Part shown: in pieces, positions 26,719-35,670 of the stretch
How positions within the stretch are numbered: the first letter of the stretch is position 1
Layout: each line of letters opens with the position of its first letter
Origin: Chloroflexi bacterium TSY
GTDB taxonomy: Bacteria > Chloroflexota > Anaerolineae > Caldilineales > Caldilineaceae
Reading direction: 5' to 3'
Assembly: GCA_019217005.1 (NCBI GenBank)
Contig: JAHBNG010000101.1
Coordinates: 1 to 55,993, forward strand
DNA length: 55,993 nucleotides
Notes under the pieces: model-generated
What the model saw: only the letters and a program-made list of their open reading frames with translations
The model's database searches: none
Told to the model about the DNA's origin: nothing
Position numbers and translations under genes: made by a program

Positions 26719-28119
26719 ATGGACGATCGGAATCAAAATGCCAGCCAACCGTCAAGCGGGATGAGTCGGCGACAATTGCTAAAAGGTATGAGTCTCAGCG
26801 TAATTGGACTTGCCCTTGCCGCATGTGCTGCACCAACGGCTGCGCCAACAGCTGGCGATAGTACTGACGGATCCTCAGCAGAAGCTTCAACTGTCGAAAT
26901 CTGGACCGGCTTCGGTCAGGGGCGCATGGCCGATGCCATGACGGGCGCCATCGAAAAATTTGACGAAGAGAATGAAGGCTTCACTGGCGAACACGTGATC
27001 ATTCCCTGGGGTGAGATACACGATAAAGTCATCCAGAACACGGCATCGGGCAATCCCCCAGACACCTATCGCGGTTGGGCTTGGATCGTGGCCGAGGATG
27101 CGCCCATCGGTGCACTGACCGATCTGAGTGATCACGTGGAAGGAGCGGATGTTCCAGGAGACGACTACTGGCCCGCCACCTGGGAACAAATGCAGTATCA
27201 GGGCAAGTTCTATGCCATGAGTATCTCAACCATCGTCAATCTCTTCTACTACAACAAAGATCGGCTGCGCGATGGTGGTTTTGATCCAGACAACGTTCCC
27301 GATACTCTAGAAGGTTGGGAAGAGATCGGCGAGGCATTAACAGAGGTTGACGACTCTGGCGAGATTGGCCGCGTTGGTTTTATGCCACAGATTCCGAGTA
27401 CCGATCCCCATAACTGGTTGGCTGCGTTTGGTGCAGACGTCTGGGACCCAGACACAAATACCGTGACCGCTGATAATGAGAAGGTGTTGGCCTTACTGAA
27501 TTGGTATGGAAAATACAATGAGAAGTATGGCGTTGAAAACATTGGTGCCTTCCGTACTGCCTATGGCGGAAATAACTTCGGACGCAACTCACCTGAGGGA
27601 CTCTACTACACGGGACAGATTGCGATATGGACGCTTGGTTCTTGGAGCTTTAATGATATGGGCGAGTATGGTCCAGATGTTGACTTTGATGTCACCGCTG
27701 TTCCGTCACCAGAAGGGGTCGATGGGAATCCTGGCAAGTTGGTCGCCAATATGTACTTTGTACCAAGCGGGGCCAAAAACGTTGACGGTGGCTTTGCATT
27801 TGCCAATTTCATGAGTAGCTCACCTTTCGTTGCGCTGAATAAAGCTGTACCCGACTCTGTGACACCATCACGAATCAGTCTGGCCAACGATCCAGAGGTC
27901 GAAGCTGCCTCCGCACGCTGGTTACCCTTTGCCCGTGATGAAATCTTGCCCAAGGCTTGGGCTGTGCCCAATATGCCGGGCATTCGCTTCTTGGCCCAGC
28001 AGATCAATGAAGCCATTGAGACCATCGCGTTCGACGGTGCCGACCCACAGGCGGAATTAACCGCCCTGGTTGGTCGCGTGCAGGAAGAGGTTGACAATAA
28101 GCTAGCGCAGAGTGGATAG
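26719..28119 (+). CDS. Sugar ABC transporter, extracellular solute-binding lipoprotein (family 1)
   Basis: 466 aa from ATG 26719, chosen for the AAGGAG 6 bases upstream; a longer frame adds 17 residues. The signal has an N-terminal SRRQLLKGMS (twin-arginine-like) and the lipobox LALAAC, then an Ala/Pro/Thr linker, so the protein is a membrane-anchored lipoprotein. The body has the family-1 pattern: VEIWTGFGQGR at the start of the mature domain, FYAMSISTIVNLFYYNKDRL, and a C-terminal half with GQIAIWTLGSWSF. It captures a sugar for the two permeases that follow. No ATPase gene is nearby, so a shared MsmK/UgpC-type ATPase elsewhere is likely. Confidence 0.93.
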   Translation: MDDRNQNASQPSSGMSRRQLLKGMSLSVIGLALAACAAPTAAPTAGDSTDGSSAEASTVEIWTGFGQGRMADAMTGAIEKFDEENEGFTGEHVIIPWGEIHDKVIQNTASGNPPDTYRGWAWIVAEDAPIGALTDLSDHVEGADVPGDDYWPATWEQMQYQGKFYAMSISTIVNLFYYNKDRLRDGGFDPDNVPDTLEGWEEIGEALTEVDDSGEIGRVGFMPQIPSTDPHNWLAAFGADVWDPDTNTVTADNEKVLALLNWYGKYNEKYGVENIGAFRTAYGGNNFGRNSPEGLYYTGQIAIWTLGSWSFNDMGEYGPDVDFDVTAVPSPEGVDGNPGKLVANMYFVPSGAKNVDGGFAFANFMSSSPFVALNKAVPDSVTPSRISLANDPEVEAASARWLPFARDEILPKAWAVPNMPGIRFLAQQINEAIETIAFDGADPQAELTALVGRVQEEVDNKLAQSG

Positions 28120-28121
28120 AG

Positions 28122-28215
28122 TAGTTGGTTGCTGGTTATTGGTTGCTGGTTACCGGTTATTAGTGACCCGACGACTAGCTACCAATAACCAGTGACTAGC
28201 TACCAATGACCGGTC
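28122..28215. repeat. Degenerate inverted repeats of TGGTTATTGGT type
   Basis: Repeated GGTTGCTGGTTATTGGT units followed by complementary CTACCAATAACCAGTGACTA units between the binding-protein and permease genes. It could fold in mRNA and lower expression of the permeases relative to the binding protein. Confidence 0.6.
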
Positions 28216-28234
28216 TCCAATCACAGGATTTTCT

Positions 28235-29119
28235 ATGAGTACAATGGTCAGACGGCGGCTTGGATGGGGAATCTTCTTTATATCTCCTTGGATTATCGGG
28301 TTTGTGGCCTTTACGGTTTATCCGATTGTCGCATCGTTTTACTACAGTTTTACCAACTACAATATTATCAATTTCACGCCAACCTGGGTGGGGTTTGATA
28401 ACTACAACGATCTCTTCTTTAAGGACAATGTCTTTTGGGGTTCGCTGCGCGTAACGCTCTATTACGTTGTGATGTTGGTGGCGCTGGCGACGGTTTTTGA
28501 CATACTGATTGCTATGCTGCTCAACATGAACGTGCGGGGCCTCTCTGTGTACCGAACGGTTTTCTACCTGCCGGTGATGGTCCCTGTGGTTGCCGCAACT
28601 CTGACTTGGGGCTGGATTCTCAATCCACGCCACGGTCTGATCAATGGCCTTTTGGACCGGATTGGCATTGATGGACCACTCTGGTTGGCGTCTCCGCGGA
28701 CGGCCCTACTATCACTTGTGTTGGTTGCGGTTTGGGGGAGTGGACGCGCCGTGCTGATCTATTTAGCCGGGTTAAAGGACATCCCGCAGCATCTCTATGA
28801 AGCAGCCGAAATCGATGGGGCGAGCGCCTGGCACAAGATGCGCCACGTGACGCTGCCACTTCTGACGCCACAAATGCTTTTCAACATCATCACGATGACC
28901 ATTTTCTCTATGCAGTCGATTGCGGCGCCACTTATCATGACGGGCGGCGGTCCGAATAAATCGACGTTGATGTATGGTCTGCATCTTTATCGGCTGGCTT
29001 TTGAGCGGTTGCGGATGGGCTATGCGTCGGCCATGGCCTGGATTTTGTTTGTGGTGATTCTCGTGTTGACGCTCGTGATGTTTCGGAGTTCGCAGCGGTA
29101 TGTGCATTATGAACGATGA
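28235..29119 (+). CDS. Sugar ABC transporter permease (MalF/UgpA-like)
   Basis: 294 aa with six predicted membrane helices (IFFISPWIIGFVAFTVYPIV at the start). The cytoplasmic EAA loop reads EAAEIDGASAWHKMRHVTLP then LLTPQ, the contact with the ATPase. First of two permeases of a CUT1-type sugar importer. ATG follows AGGA. Confidence 0.93.
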   Translation: MSTMVRRRLGWGIFFISPWIIGFVAFTVYPIVASFYYSFTNYNIINFTPTWVGFDNYNDLFFKDNVFWGSLRVTLYYVVMLVALATVFDILIAMLLNMNVRGLSVYRTVFYLPVMVPVVAATLTWGWILNPRHGLINGLLDRIGIDGPLWLASPRTALLSLVLVAVWGSGRAVLIYLAGLKDIPQHLYEAAEIDGASAWHKMRHVTLPLLTPQMLFNIITMTIFSMQSIAAPLIMTGGGPNKSTLMYGLHLYRLAFERLRMGYASAMAWILFVVILVLTLVMFRSSQRYVHYER

Positions 29120-29155
29120 CAAAGTGAATGGATGGCAGGGTGAGTGGGTGAAAGC

Positions 29156-30052
29156 ATGACGGATGTAGCTTCAACTGTTGGTGTTTCTCGAGCGAAAATA
29201 GATCGGATGGAAGTGTTGCGCTACCAGGCGGGTTGGCTATTGCAGCGGCTGTCGGCTCATGCTGTGCTGATCGTCTTTGGTATTATTTTTATGTTGCCCT
29301 TTCTGTGGATGATTTCGAGCGCTCTAAAACCCACCGCAGACATTTTTCAGATCCCGGTTCGTCTGATTCCAGAACGGGTGATCTTCTCCAACTTTCCCGA
29401 ATCGATCCAAGCGATTAACTTCTTTGGATATTTGGGCAATACTTTTATCTATGCCATCGGCATTATGATTGGTGCTGTCCTTTCGAATGTATTCATCGCG
29501 TATGGTTTTGCTCGGATTCAGTGGCCGGGTCGTGATATCGTCTTTATCATCGTCATCGCGACGATGATGTTGCCCTCTCAGGTACGCTTTATTCCACTCT
29601 TTATCACCTACAGCCGGTGGGGTTGGTTGGATACGTTTCTCCCGCTCATTGTGCCGGCCTTCTTTGGTAATGCCTTTTTTGTCTTCATGATTCGCCAGTT
29701 TATGCTAACTTTCCCCGTCGAACTCGATGATGCCGCACGCATTGATGGTGCAAATGAGTTACGCATCTTCTGGCATATTGTGGTGCCTCTCTCTAAGGCA
29801 GCTATCATCACTGTGGCGATCTTTGATTTCATGCACGGCTGGCATGATTTCATCAATCCCCTCGTCTTCCTTCGCAATCCCGATATGTACACTCTCTCAG
29901 TCGGTCTGCGTCTCTACTTTACACAGCATGGCGCCGAGTGGGGGCTGCTCATGGCTGCGGCAACTCTATTTACATTGCCGATGGTGATCGTCTTCTTCTT
30001 TGCACAGCGCACCTTTATTGAGGGGATCGCGTTGACGGGGATTAAGGGGTAG
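29156..30052 (+). CDS. Sugar ABC transporter permease (MalG/UgpE-like)
   Basis: 298 aa from ATG 29156 (MTDVASTVGVSRAKIDRMEV); a GTG four codons earlier is possible. Six membrane helices (ADR at the start replaced by VLIVFGIIFMLPFLWMISSA), EAA-type loop LDDAARIDGANELRIFWHIV and a C-terminus FAQRTFIEGIALTGIKG typical of MalG-like subunits. 36 bp behind its partner; completes the importer. Confidence 0.93.
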   Translation: MTDVASTVGVSRAKIDRMEVLRYQAGWLLQRLSAHAVLIVFGIIFMLPFLWMISSALKPTADIFQIPVRLIPERVIFSNFPESIQAINFFGYLGNTFIYAIGIMIGAVLSNVFIAYGFARIQWPGRDIVFIIVIATMMLPSQVRFIPLFITYSRWGWLDTFLPLIVPAFFGNAFFVFMIRQFMLTFPVELDDAARIDGANELRIFWHIVVPLSKAAIITVAIFDFMHGWHDFINPLVFLRNPDMYTLSVGLRLYFTQHGAEWGLLMAAATLFTLPMVIVFFFAQRTFIEGIALTGIKG

Positions 30053-30059
30053 AGACGCT

Positions 30060-30815
30060 TTATCCGCTTCTGTAAATTTTCTTTCCTAACAACTCACAAA
30101 TTGGTTCAAAATGTCTCAAGTTAGAGGTATAAATCGCCGTATCCTTCGGTGCTTCTAGTGCGATCACCAAGTCACCTAAATACCACGTACAGTTGCGTCC
30201 CCGCGCGACATCTGGATCTTCAAGTATAAGAGTGCAGAGTTTGCTTATGCGCACTAATGAACGATCTGAATGATTTTTAAGACCGTCAGCCAAAAGCTGA
30301 ATTTTTGGCTTGTATTTTTGGAGTAGTGCGACGAGTTCACATTCCTTGACACAGCGTGTACATTGTGTTCGCAACTGATAAGTCTCTTCACCAAGCATGG
30401 GCCGTTCTTTTGCCAGGCCACAGCATGTTGTGTCAAGGAATTCATCAATGCCAAGCATGAAGCGGTTGACCAGACCATACTCAATATCATTGTCTAATTT
30501 CTTCCGCATCATGCTATGATCATAAATTCCCGACCGATGGTACATGGTCCATAAGAGGAGGCAGCGTCTGGCAGAGCGCTTGTTCATTAGATTGGCAATC
30601 TGGGTTTCAACGTCATACGTAGACTCTGTAGCATTAATTAGTTCAAACAGCTGTACCGCGTCATTGACCAAGGTTCGCAAATACTCACCCAAGACATAGG
30701 ATGACGTTACAATGTGTTTCCCATTGAGGACTTTGGCAATTGCCATTTGCCGCGTACGAGTTGCAGTAAGACGCTCAATTTGAATGGTTGTATCTAAGAA
30801 GATCTTGGATTGCAT
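30060..30815 (-). CDS. PIN-domain protein (putative toxin), separated from its antitoxin by MITE M2
   Basis: 251 aa. Starts MQSKIFLDTTIQIERL with the first PIN acidic residue (FLDTT). A central block of about 130 residues with several Cys (TTCCGLAKE, RTQCTRCVKECE) is longer than in small VapC toxins. The end, YLGDLVIALEAPKDTAIYTS then NLRHFEPICELLGK, is the classic PIN C-terminal strand (GD...IA...A...I.T.N..HF). PIN proteins are Mg-dependent RNases. Before the M2 insertion the ATG lay 3 bases behind the antitoxin TAG. Confidence 0.8.
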   Translation of the reverse strand: MQSKIFLDTTIQIERLTATRTRQMAIAKVLNGKHIVTSSYVLGEYLRTLVNDAVQLFELINATESTYDVETQIANLMNKRSARRCLLLWTMYHRSGIYDHSMMRKKLDNDIEYGLVNRFMLGIDEFLDTTCCGLAKERPMLGEETYQLRTQCTRCVKECELVALLQKYKPKIQLLADGLKNHSDRSLVRISKLCTLILEDPDVARGRNCTWYLGDLVIALEAPKDTAIYTSNLRHFEPICELLGKKIYRSG

Positions 30816-30826
30816 AGTCTATTGCG

Positions 30827-30981
30827 GGGGTGGTTCAGAATTAGGTTTACACTTTTGATACATAGACAAAAATCTATATGAGGTCATTTTCTGCCTGAGC
30901 ATGGCTCAAATTAGAAAATATAAACATCTTTTCTCTTTGCAAAAATGTAAACCTAATTGTCCGCCTAAAATGAACCACCCC
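30827..30981 (+). repeat. MITE M2, copy 2
   Basis: 155 bp, ends GGGGTGGTTCA / TGAACCACCCC, flanked by the 8-bp duplication CTATTGCG (30819-30826 and 30982-30989). The duplication contains the antitoxin stop codon, so the antitoxin reading frame is preserved while the operon is split. Confidence 0.93.
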
Positions 30982-31590
30982 CTATTGCGATTCATTTTCT
31001 TCCCGGTAATCGTCTTCATCTTCATCAGTTTCGTACAACGCATTTAAATCAGAATCTATATACGCTGGGTATCTGGCATCAATGTCGTGTTGTAGCAAAT
31101 ATCGATCCATCTCTGCTGCATTTTCCATCGTAAGTTTATCTTGCTTTAGCCATGTGAGTACCTCGGAGACAGACTGTAGTTGTTCAAGTTTCAACATTGT
31201 ATCGCCTGTTATACAACGCTCGGACAATTCAAATAGTTGAAACGCTATCGACGCATGGGGCCTCGAGGTTACTTCATAGAGTTCCCATGCCTCACGCATC
31301 AGTCGTCCCATCTCGGTCCAAAACGAGTAGAGGATCGGCTCTCCATCGCCACGACATCCTTCCAACGTTTGTTCTAGCAAGTTCTGCACCTTCTCCATCA
31401 ATTCAGGCAGCCGATATCGAGCACCTTTTGTTAAACGCTCCTGTTGCTGTCGAAAGGCGTCATATCCCATAATGATGGCTTTGGGTTCATTGCGCGTGGA
31501 GATGATAATCTGATTGTTTTTTTCAGAGACTTCTTTGACCAGTGTGGGGAGTTGATTGCGAGCCTCGGTTACGTTTAGTCTTCGTTCCAT
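30982..31590 (-). CDS. Phd/YefM-like antitoxin with long C-terminal extension
   Basis: 202 aa from ATG 31590 (MERRLNVTEARNQLPTLVKE); an in-frame TTG at 31623 would add 11 residues. The N-terminal 50 residues are a Phd/YefM fold: NVTEARNQLPTLVKEV, then IIISTRNEPKAIIMGYDAF. The remaining 150 residues are acidic and helical, ending in a very acidic tail (TDEDEDDYREENESQ), probably the toxin-neutralising part. Likely autoregulates from the palindrome just upstream. Confidence 0.85.
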   Translation of the reverse strand: MERRLNVTEARNQLPTLVKEVSEKNNQIIISTRNEPKAIIMGYDAFRQQQERLTKGARYRLPELMEKVQNLLEQTLEGCRGDGEPILYSFWTEMGRLMREAWELYEVTSRPHASIAFQLFELSERCITGDTMLKLEQLQSVSEVLTWLKQDKLTMENAAEMDRYLLQHDIDARYPAYIDSDLNALYETDEDEDDYREENESQ

Positions 31591-31628
31591 GATCTGGGTA
31601 ATCCCATCAGAGCTATTGGCCAAAAAAC

Positions 31629-31666
31629 AGAATAAAAGCGTACAAGTAGTTGTACGCTTTTATTCT
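31629..31666. promoter_or_regulatory. 17-bp-arm palindrome upstream of the antitoxin
   Basis: AGAATAAAAGCGTACAA, loop GTAG, then the exact complement. It begins 39 bases before the ATG and could be the operator for Phd autoregulation, or a hairpin in the leader. Proximity to a Phd gene favours the operator reading. Confidence 0.5.
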
Positions 31667-31909
31667 ATCTTTGCTTTTGTCTTCTGTCAAGCTGCTAAAA
31701 TTATCTTATCTAGTACGGTGTAGTCGAAATTACTATAAAGACAAGCGCTTCATCCTGGAATGGCTTTGGCTTTCCCATCGAATTGGGTATTTTAATTTAG
31801 GAATGAGTCGTAATCTTTGGAATGGCTCTGCTGTTTTGCCAAATAAATCTTTATAGTCCGAATCAAACTAGGTTTCTGTCAGACACCTGGTTTGTAACCC
31901 ATCAAAACA

Positions 31910-33223
31910 CTACTGTTTGTCTTCCCTCAGAAATGCCGCACGACCAATATGACGTAGCCTTTGACGACTATGTTCATACGTGCTTTCATTGTTGAATAGC
32001 CAGAGGATACGCGTGCGACGATTGGCGGGTTTTGGGGGAATAGGTGCAAAACCATCCGTGAAGACGATGAGACCATCGTAAGTCCGGCGTTCATCGATAT
32101 AGTCCATCACTGGACCGAAATTGGTGCCTCCCCGCCCCAATGCCTCAATCTGATAGCGCGCCTGCTTCAGCGTTGTGGGGTTTCCTCGAATTTCGGTATC
32201 AAACTGAATCACGTCGATTGACTGGATACCATACTTGAAGAAGCGGTTGATCACCGAAAATCCTCGCTGCAGATCGTCGCTGCCGATGGAACCGCTCACA
32301 TCGACGGCGAAGAGCAGGCTCGTGGTAAAGTCATAACGGCTCCCCATGTAAAGAAAGCCATAGCGACGGCTGGGCTTCATGCGCGTCAGCACACGATTGG
32401 TGGCAAGAATGCTGGCCCGAAATTGGCGTAAGATCGCTCGATAGTCTACTTTTAGCCGTAGCGTCGCTAGAATCTTTTCACGTAGATTTCCAGCTACCGT
32501 CCCCCACCGATTTGTCTCTTGAGCCGTGCGGATCACGTCGTTGATGCGATCGTTTAGCAAATCGTCCCGATCCCAATCTTCTGTATTTTCTCGCCCGCTC
32601 GAGTCGGCATCGGTATATTGCGCTAGTGGCGATGGCTCGCTTGGTGCAGATTCTTCATCCGTCTCCTCCCCAGCCATAGGCCCAGTTGACTCGGCGTCCT
32701 GCGGTGAAGCGTCACCTGGGAAAGTTTCCGGTTGAGCTGAGGAAGAAAATGAGGCATCGTACGCACGACCGGTGCTCGAGCCATCCCCCATATTGAATGC
32801 TGCGGTCGCCCTCTGATCCGCTAATGTTTGCAGCTTGTGGTAATAAAATTCTAAATATTGACGATCATACTCATTGGTTCCAAAGATATCGCGGGCATGA
32901 GGAAACGGTAAGTTTGTCTGGAGATATTCTTGCAAGGTGATGTTGCTGGCGAGATAGGCCAGGTGGGCACTTTCTTTGCGACGTTGATAGGGGTGCTTAA
33001 GTAGAATACGCACCGCTTCACAACGCAGGACCTCTTCCAGTTGCCGTCGATCCAACGACTCGATAAACGACGGGTTATATTCGACACGTGCACGACGTAT
33101 GCGGATTGTACCAATTCTCGGCTCGGCCACAAGATCGTGAGTCGTCCAGGCCGAAAAGAGCAACGGCTCGGTCAAAAACCACCGCTCGACGATTTGGCGA
33201 ATACGTTCGCGTGTCGAGTTCAC
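31910..33223 (-). CDS. VWA-like (DUF2201-type) protein, partner of the MoxR ATPase
   Basis: 437 aa, GTG start overlapping the ATPase stop by one base, so translationally coupled. N-terminal half resembles the metallopeptidase-like region of DUF2201 proteins, but where an HExxH would be expected it reads LRCEAVRILLKHPYQRRK, so zinc catalysis is doubtful. A low-complexity Ser/Glu/Asp linker follows (about residues 150-215). The C-terminal VWA domain has a MIDAS DxSxS (FAVDVSGSIGSDDLQ), Thr in GRGGTNFGPV and Asp in IVFTDGFAPIPP. MoxR-VWA pairs are chaperone-like modules that remodel or activate partners using ATP and metal-dependent adhesion. Confidence 0.85.
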   Translation of the reverse strand: MNSTRERIRQIVERWFLTEPLLFSAWTTHDLVAEPRIGTIRIRRARVEYNPSFIESLDRRQLEEVLRCEAVRILLKHPYQRRKESAHLAYLASNITLQEYLQTNLPFPHARDIFGTNEYDRQYLEFYYHKLQTLADQRATAAFNMGDGSSTGRAYDASFSSSAQPETFPGDASPQDAESTGPMAGEETDEESAPSEPSPLAQYTDADSSGRENTEDWDRDDLLNDRINDVIRTAQETNRWGTVAGNLREKILATLRLKVDYRAILRQFRASILATNRVLTRMKPSRRYGFLYMGSRYDFTTSLLFAVDVSGSIGSDDLQRGFSVINRFFKYGIQSIDVIQFDTEIRGNPTTLKQARYQIEALGRGGTNFGPVMDYIDERRTYDGLIVFTDGFAPIPPKPANRRTRILWLFNNESTYEHSRQRLRHIGRAAFLREDKQ

Positions 33224-34308
33224 TATATCTCGATTCCTTGGACATAGTCTGTCAAAAAGTTGATCAGTTCGAGCGATTGAGCCAAGACACCCGTGGCTTG
33301 CTCATAGCGAGGATTTTCGATCAACGAGGCAAGATGGGCCACCGCTTCATTCTGCTTTAGCTGTTGTAACTCCTTCAGATAAGCAAAGAGGTTTCCGCGA
33401 ATCTTCTCTTCGTTCTTCTCCTGATACTTTTGTCCGTTGATCCAGAGCATTAGCTGTTCGTTGAGCAGAATTAACTCTTGGATGGACATCTCTTTCAGCT
33501 TCGCCTTATGACGGGAAAAGCGGAGTAGAATCTGTTCTGGCGTAACTTTGGCGGCCTCAGCAAGGCTCTGTTGAAATGCAATCGCAGCTTGCGAACCGAC
33601 GATACCCGCGATGCTCTTGACGTGAATATCTTCAAGACGTTCCAGAGGGGTGACAAAATAGGAGACCTTGACCCAAGCTCGACGATCTGGCACTTTGATC
33701 AGCCCTGCTGCCACGAGTGATTCTTCGATCTGTACACCCTCGCCATCGAGATGGTGAGGACTTTTTTGAATGAAGGTGATAATGCGAGGATCCACATCGT
33801 GGTTGCCAGCCCACAAGAGCCAGTCCTCAACAGTGGGTGCAAATTCATAGAGATTGAAGCGTGAGACGAGGGCGGGATCCAGATCGGTGAGCTGATATTC
33901 TTCGCCTTCGTTGACGGCAGAGATAACGATGCTGCCTGTGGGCAAGCGTTTGCCTGCCAGCGTTTTATTGAGTGTCAGATCCATGACTGCTTGCAGAATC
34001 TCTGGCCGTGCCCGATTTAATTCATCCAAAAATAGGACAATCGGTTCATCTTCTTTGGGCCACCAATAGGGCGGCAAAAAGACAGAGCGTCCACTCGATT
34101 CGTCTTTGTTCATCAGGCCGATCAGATCGCCCGGATCGCTCATCTGTCCTAGAAAGAAGGCAACAACGCGCATCTTCTGTTGGCGATAGAACTCTGTAAT
34201 GATTTCAGATTTGCCGATACCATGCTTACCAATGAGCATGATGTTTTGCTCTGGAGGTGTCAGACGAAGGATTTCTCTAAATTCTTGTGCGTCGATTCGG
34301 ATTGCCAT
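33223..34308 (-). CDS. MoxR-type AAA+ ATPase
   Basis: 361 aa from ATG 34308 (MAIRIDAQEFREILRL); a TTG six codons upstream is possible. Walker A MLIGKHGIGKSEI, Walker B IVLFLDELNRARPE, sensor-1 IVISAVNEGE, arginine-finger region PALVSRFNLYEF. A helical C-terminal domain of about 150 residues follows. Overlaps the downstream VWA gene by one base. The set (unknown protein, ATPase, VWA) reads as one operon. Confidence 0.9.
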   Translation of the reverse strand: MAIRIDAQEFREILRLTPPEQNIMLIGKHGIGKSEIITEFYRQQKMRVVAFFLGQMSDPGDLIGLMNKDESSGRSVFLPPYWWPKEDEPIVLFLDELNRARPEILQAVMDLTLNKTLAGKRLPTGSIVISAVNEGEEYQLTDLDPALVSRFNLYEFAPTVEDWLLWAGNHDVDPRIITFIQKSPHHLDGEGVQIEESLVAAGLIKVPDRRAWVKVSYFVTPLERLEDIHVKSIAGIVGSQAAIAFQQSLAEAAKVTPEQILLRFSRHKAKLKEMSIQELILLNEQLMLWINGQKYQEKNEEKIRGNLFAYLKELQQLKQNEAVAHLASLIENPRYEQATGVLAQSLELINFLTDYVQGIEI

Positions 34309-34443
34309 TTTCAATTGCTCATTCAAGCCATTTTCAAGATTTATTATCCACAGATGGACAGGCTTACCTAGATTAGAAGAGAAAAGATCCAGTCAATCCT
34401 GTCTCTTTGTGGGTCGCATGAGGCCTGGATTCGCCTAGGAGTC

Positions 34444-34522
34444 GTTGACATTTGACAGCTCCCCTCAGAGAAATCAATGCCTAGAGTGACCAACGCTCTG
34501 AGAGCGCACTCTAAATGTCAAC
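34444..34522. repeat. Imperfect palindrome GTTGACATTT...AAATGTCAAC
   Basis: Arms GTTGACATTT and AAATGTCAAC with internal GCTCTGAGAGC symmetry, lying between the ATPase and the unknown gene. A related half (GCACGCTAAATGTCAAC) occurs near 50668-50690. Just before it (34345-34435) are pieces of a dispersed 'CACAGATGGACAGG / TCAATCCTGTCTC' repeat also seen at 43071-43282. No gene lies in 34309-34527. Confidence 0.5.
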
Positions 34523-34527
34523 AGAAC

Positions 34528-35226
34528 CTAAAGAGATTCATGTGATACCCACTGAGTCCGCCAACCAATTTTGGTCGTAGAGCGAGGTTTGAAGCGAATC
34601 CCCTTTTCATACAGCTCACGCAGAGAAAGGATGGCAGAGCGCAAATGGGGCAGCATCTCTTCAAAGTGCTTAAACGGTATGTGCAACTCAATACATTCAT
34701 TCTGTGAGAGTCTAACATAGAGCTTTAGTTTCTGGGTGTCTGTATCAGTTGCAAAATCGAATTTTTCTTCTTTGGCCAATTTCTTGACGCGTGCAATAAT
34801 GGCTTGTGCTTTCAGATCGCGCACCTTTTGGCGACGTGTCTTCAACGCAAGCTGGCGATTCAACCGTTCCTGACAAGCTGCGATAAATGAGAATAGCTCT
34901 TCAATGTTTGAAATTAGTATAGATTCATATGAATTCGTGATCTGTAATTCGTCCTGTTCATTCGTGACCAACCGAAACGTTTCGCCTGACCGATAGTAGT
35001 AGCGATCCGCCGTCGGGTCTTCAATGGTAAAGGCAGTAATGAAGCGGCCTTTTTCCAGGTTGGAAATATAGTAGTTGGACGTTACTTCGACCTGATTTAG
35101 ACTGTCGATGCGCGGGTTTATGTGCGTGGCGAACGCTTTTTGCTCTTCGGCTGTCACACAGAGCGGTGTTCCATCCGTAAAGTGCTCGCGCATAAGTTTT
35201 TTGACCGTCGCATTTTGTAGAGGCAT
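34528..35226 (-). CDS. Conserved-looking unknown protein upstream of MoxR-VWA
   Basis: 232 aa, ATG at 35226. I do not recognise a family. The N-terminal half has beta-type sequence (VEVTSNYYISNLEKGRFITA, FTIEDPTADRYYYRSGETFR); the middle is a basic helix (LALKTRRQKVRDLKAQAIIA); the end is basic (GIRFKPRSTTKIGWRTQW). No signal peptide or membrane segment. Orientation and spacing suggest it is co-transcribed with the ATPase and VWA genes and may be their client or adaptor. Confidence 0.7.
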   Translation of the reverse strand: MPLQNATVKKLMREHFTDGTPLCVTAEEQKAFATHINPRIDSLNQVEVTSNYYISNLEKGRFITAFTIEDPTADRYYYRSGETFRLVTNEQDELQITNSYESILISNIEELFSFIAACQERLNRQLALKTRRQKVRDLKAQAIIARVKKLAKEEKFDFATDTDTQKLKLYVRLSQNECIELHIPFKHFEEMLPHLRSAILSLRELYEKGIRFKPRSTTKIGWRTQWVSHESL

Positions 35227-35250
35227 CTGTTGGAAAATCGAACTGGGTAA

Positions 35251-35574
35251 CTATTTGAACCTAGCAAGATGTGTTGAGGACTTCGGGAGGCGAGAATCGA
35301 TTTGCATACCGTTAAAGATCTGAGACAAGATTTGACCAGCCCAATCTTGATTCCTTACACGACGCGCAACGCGACGTATCTGCTGAACAAGAGCATCAGA
35401 AATGACAACGCTGCTATTGGGTGAATTGATGCCACCAAAGCCAGTCCGATCTAAAATAGCTGCTTCTGGACTATGTTCCAATGCTGCACCAAAAATAAAT
35501 ACATTACGTATAATACCTATTATACCTAGATTGACGATATGAACAAAGAGACCACTTATACGAATTTGGGCCAC
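35251..35574 (-). CDS. Small open frame, doubtful
   Basis: 107 aa with a hydrophobic start (GLFVHIVNLGIIGIIRNVFI) and a glycine-rich middle (RTGFGGINSPNSSVVIS). No family recognised and no good ribosome site. It may be a remnant or chance. The rest of 35227-35670 shows no other feature. Confidence 0.25.
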   Translation of the reverse strand: MAQIRISGLFVHIVNLGIIGIIRNVFIFGAALEHSPEAAILDRTGFGGINSPNSSVVISDALVQQIRRVARRVRNQDWAGQILSQIFNGMQIDSRLPKSSTHLARFK

Positions 35575-35670
35575 GTCTCTCAGATCACATATGGGACAAA
35601 ACTTTTCTGGGTGAGAATAACCATTGTTCTCGCAGACATGTTATGGAGAGAGTTGTCACCAGAAGATCGT

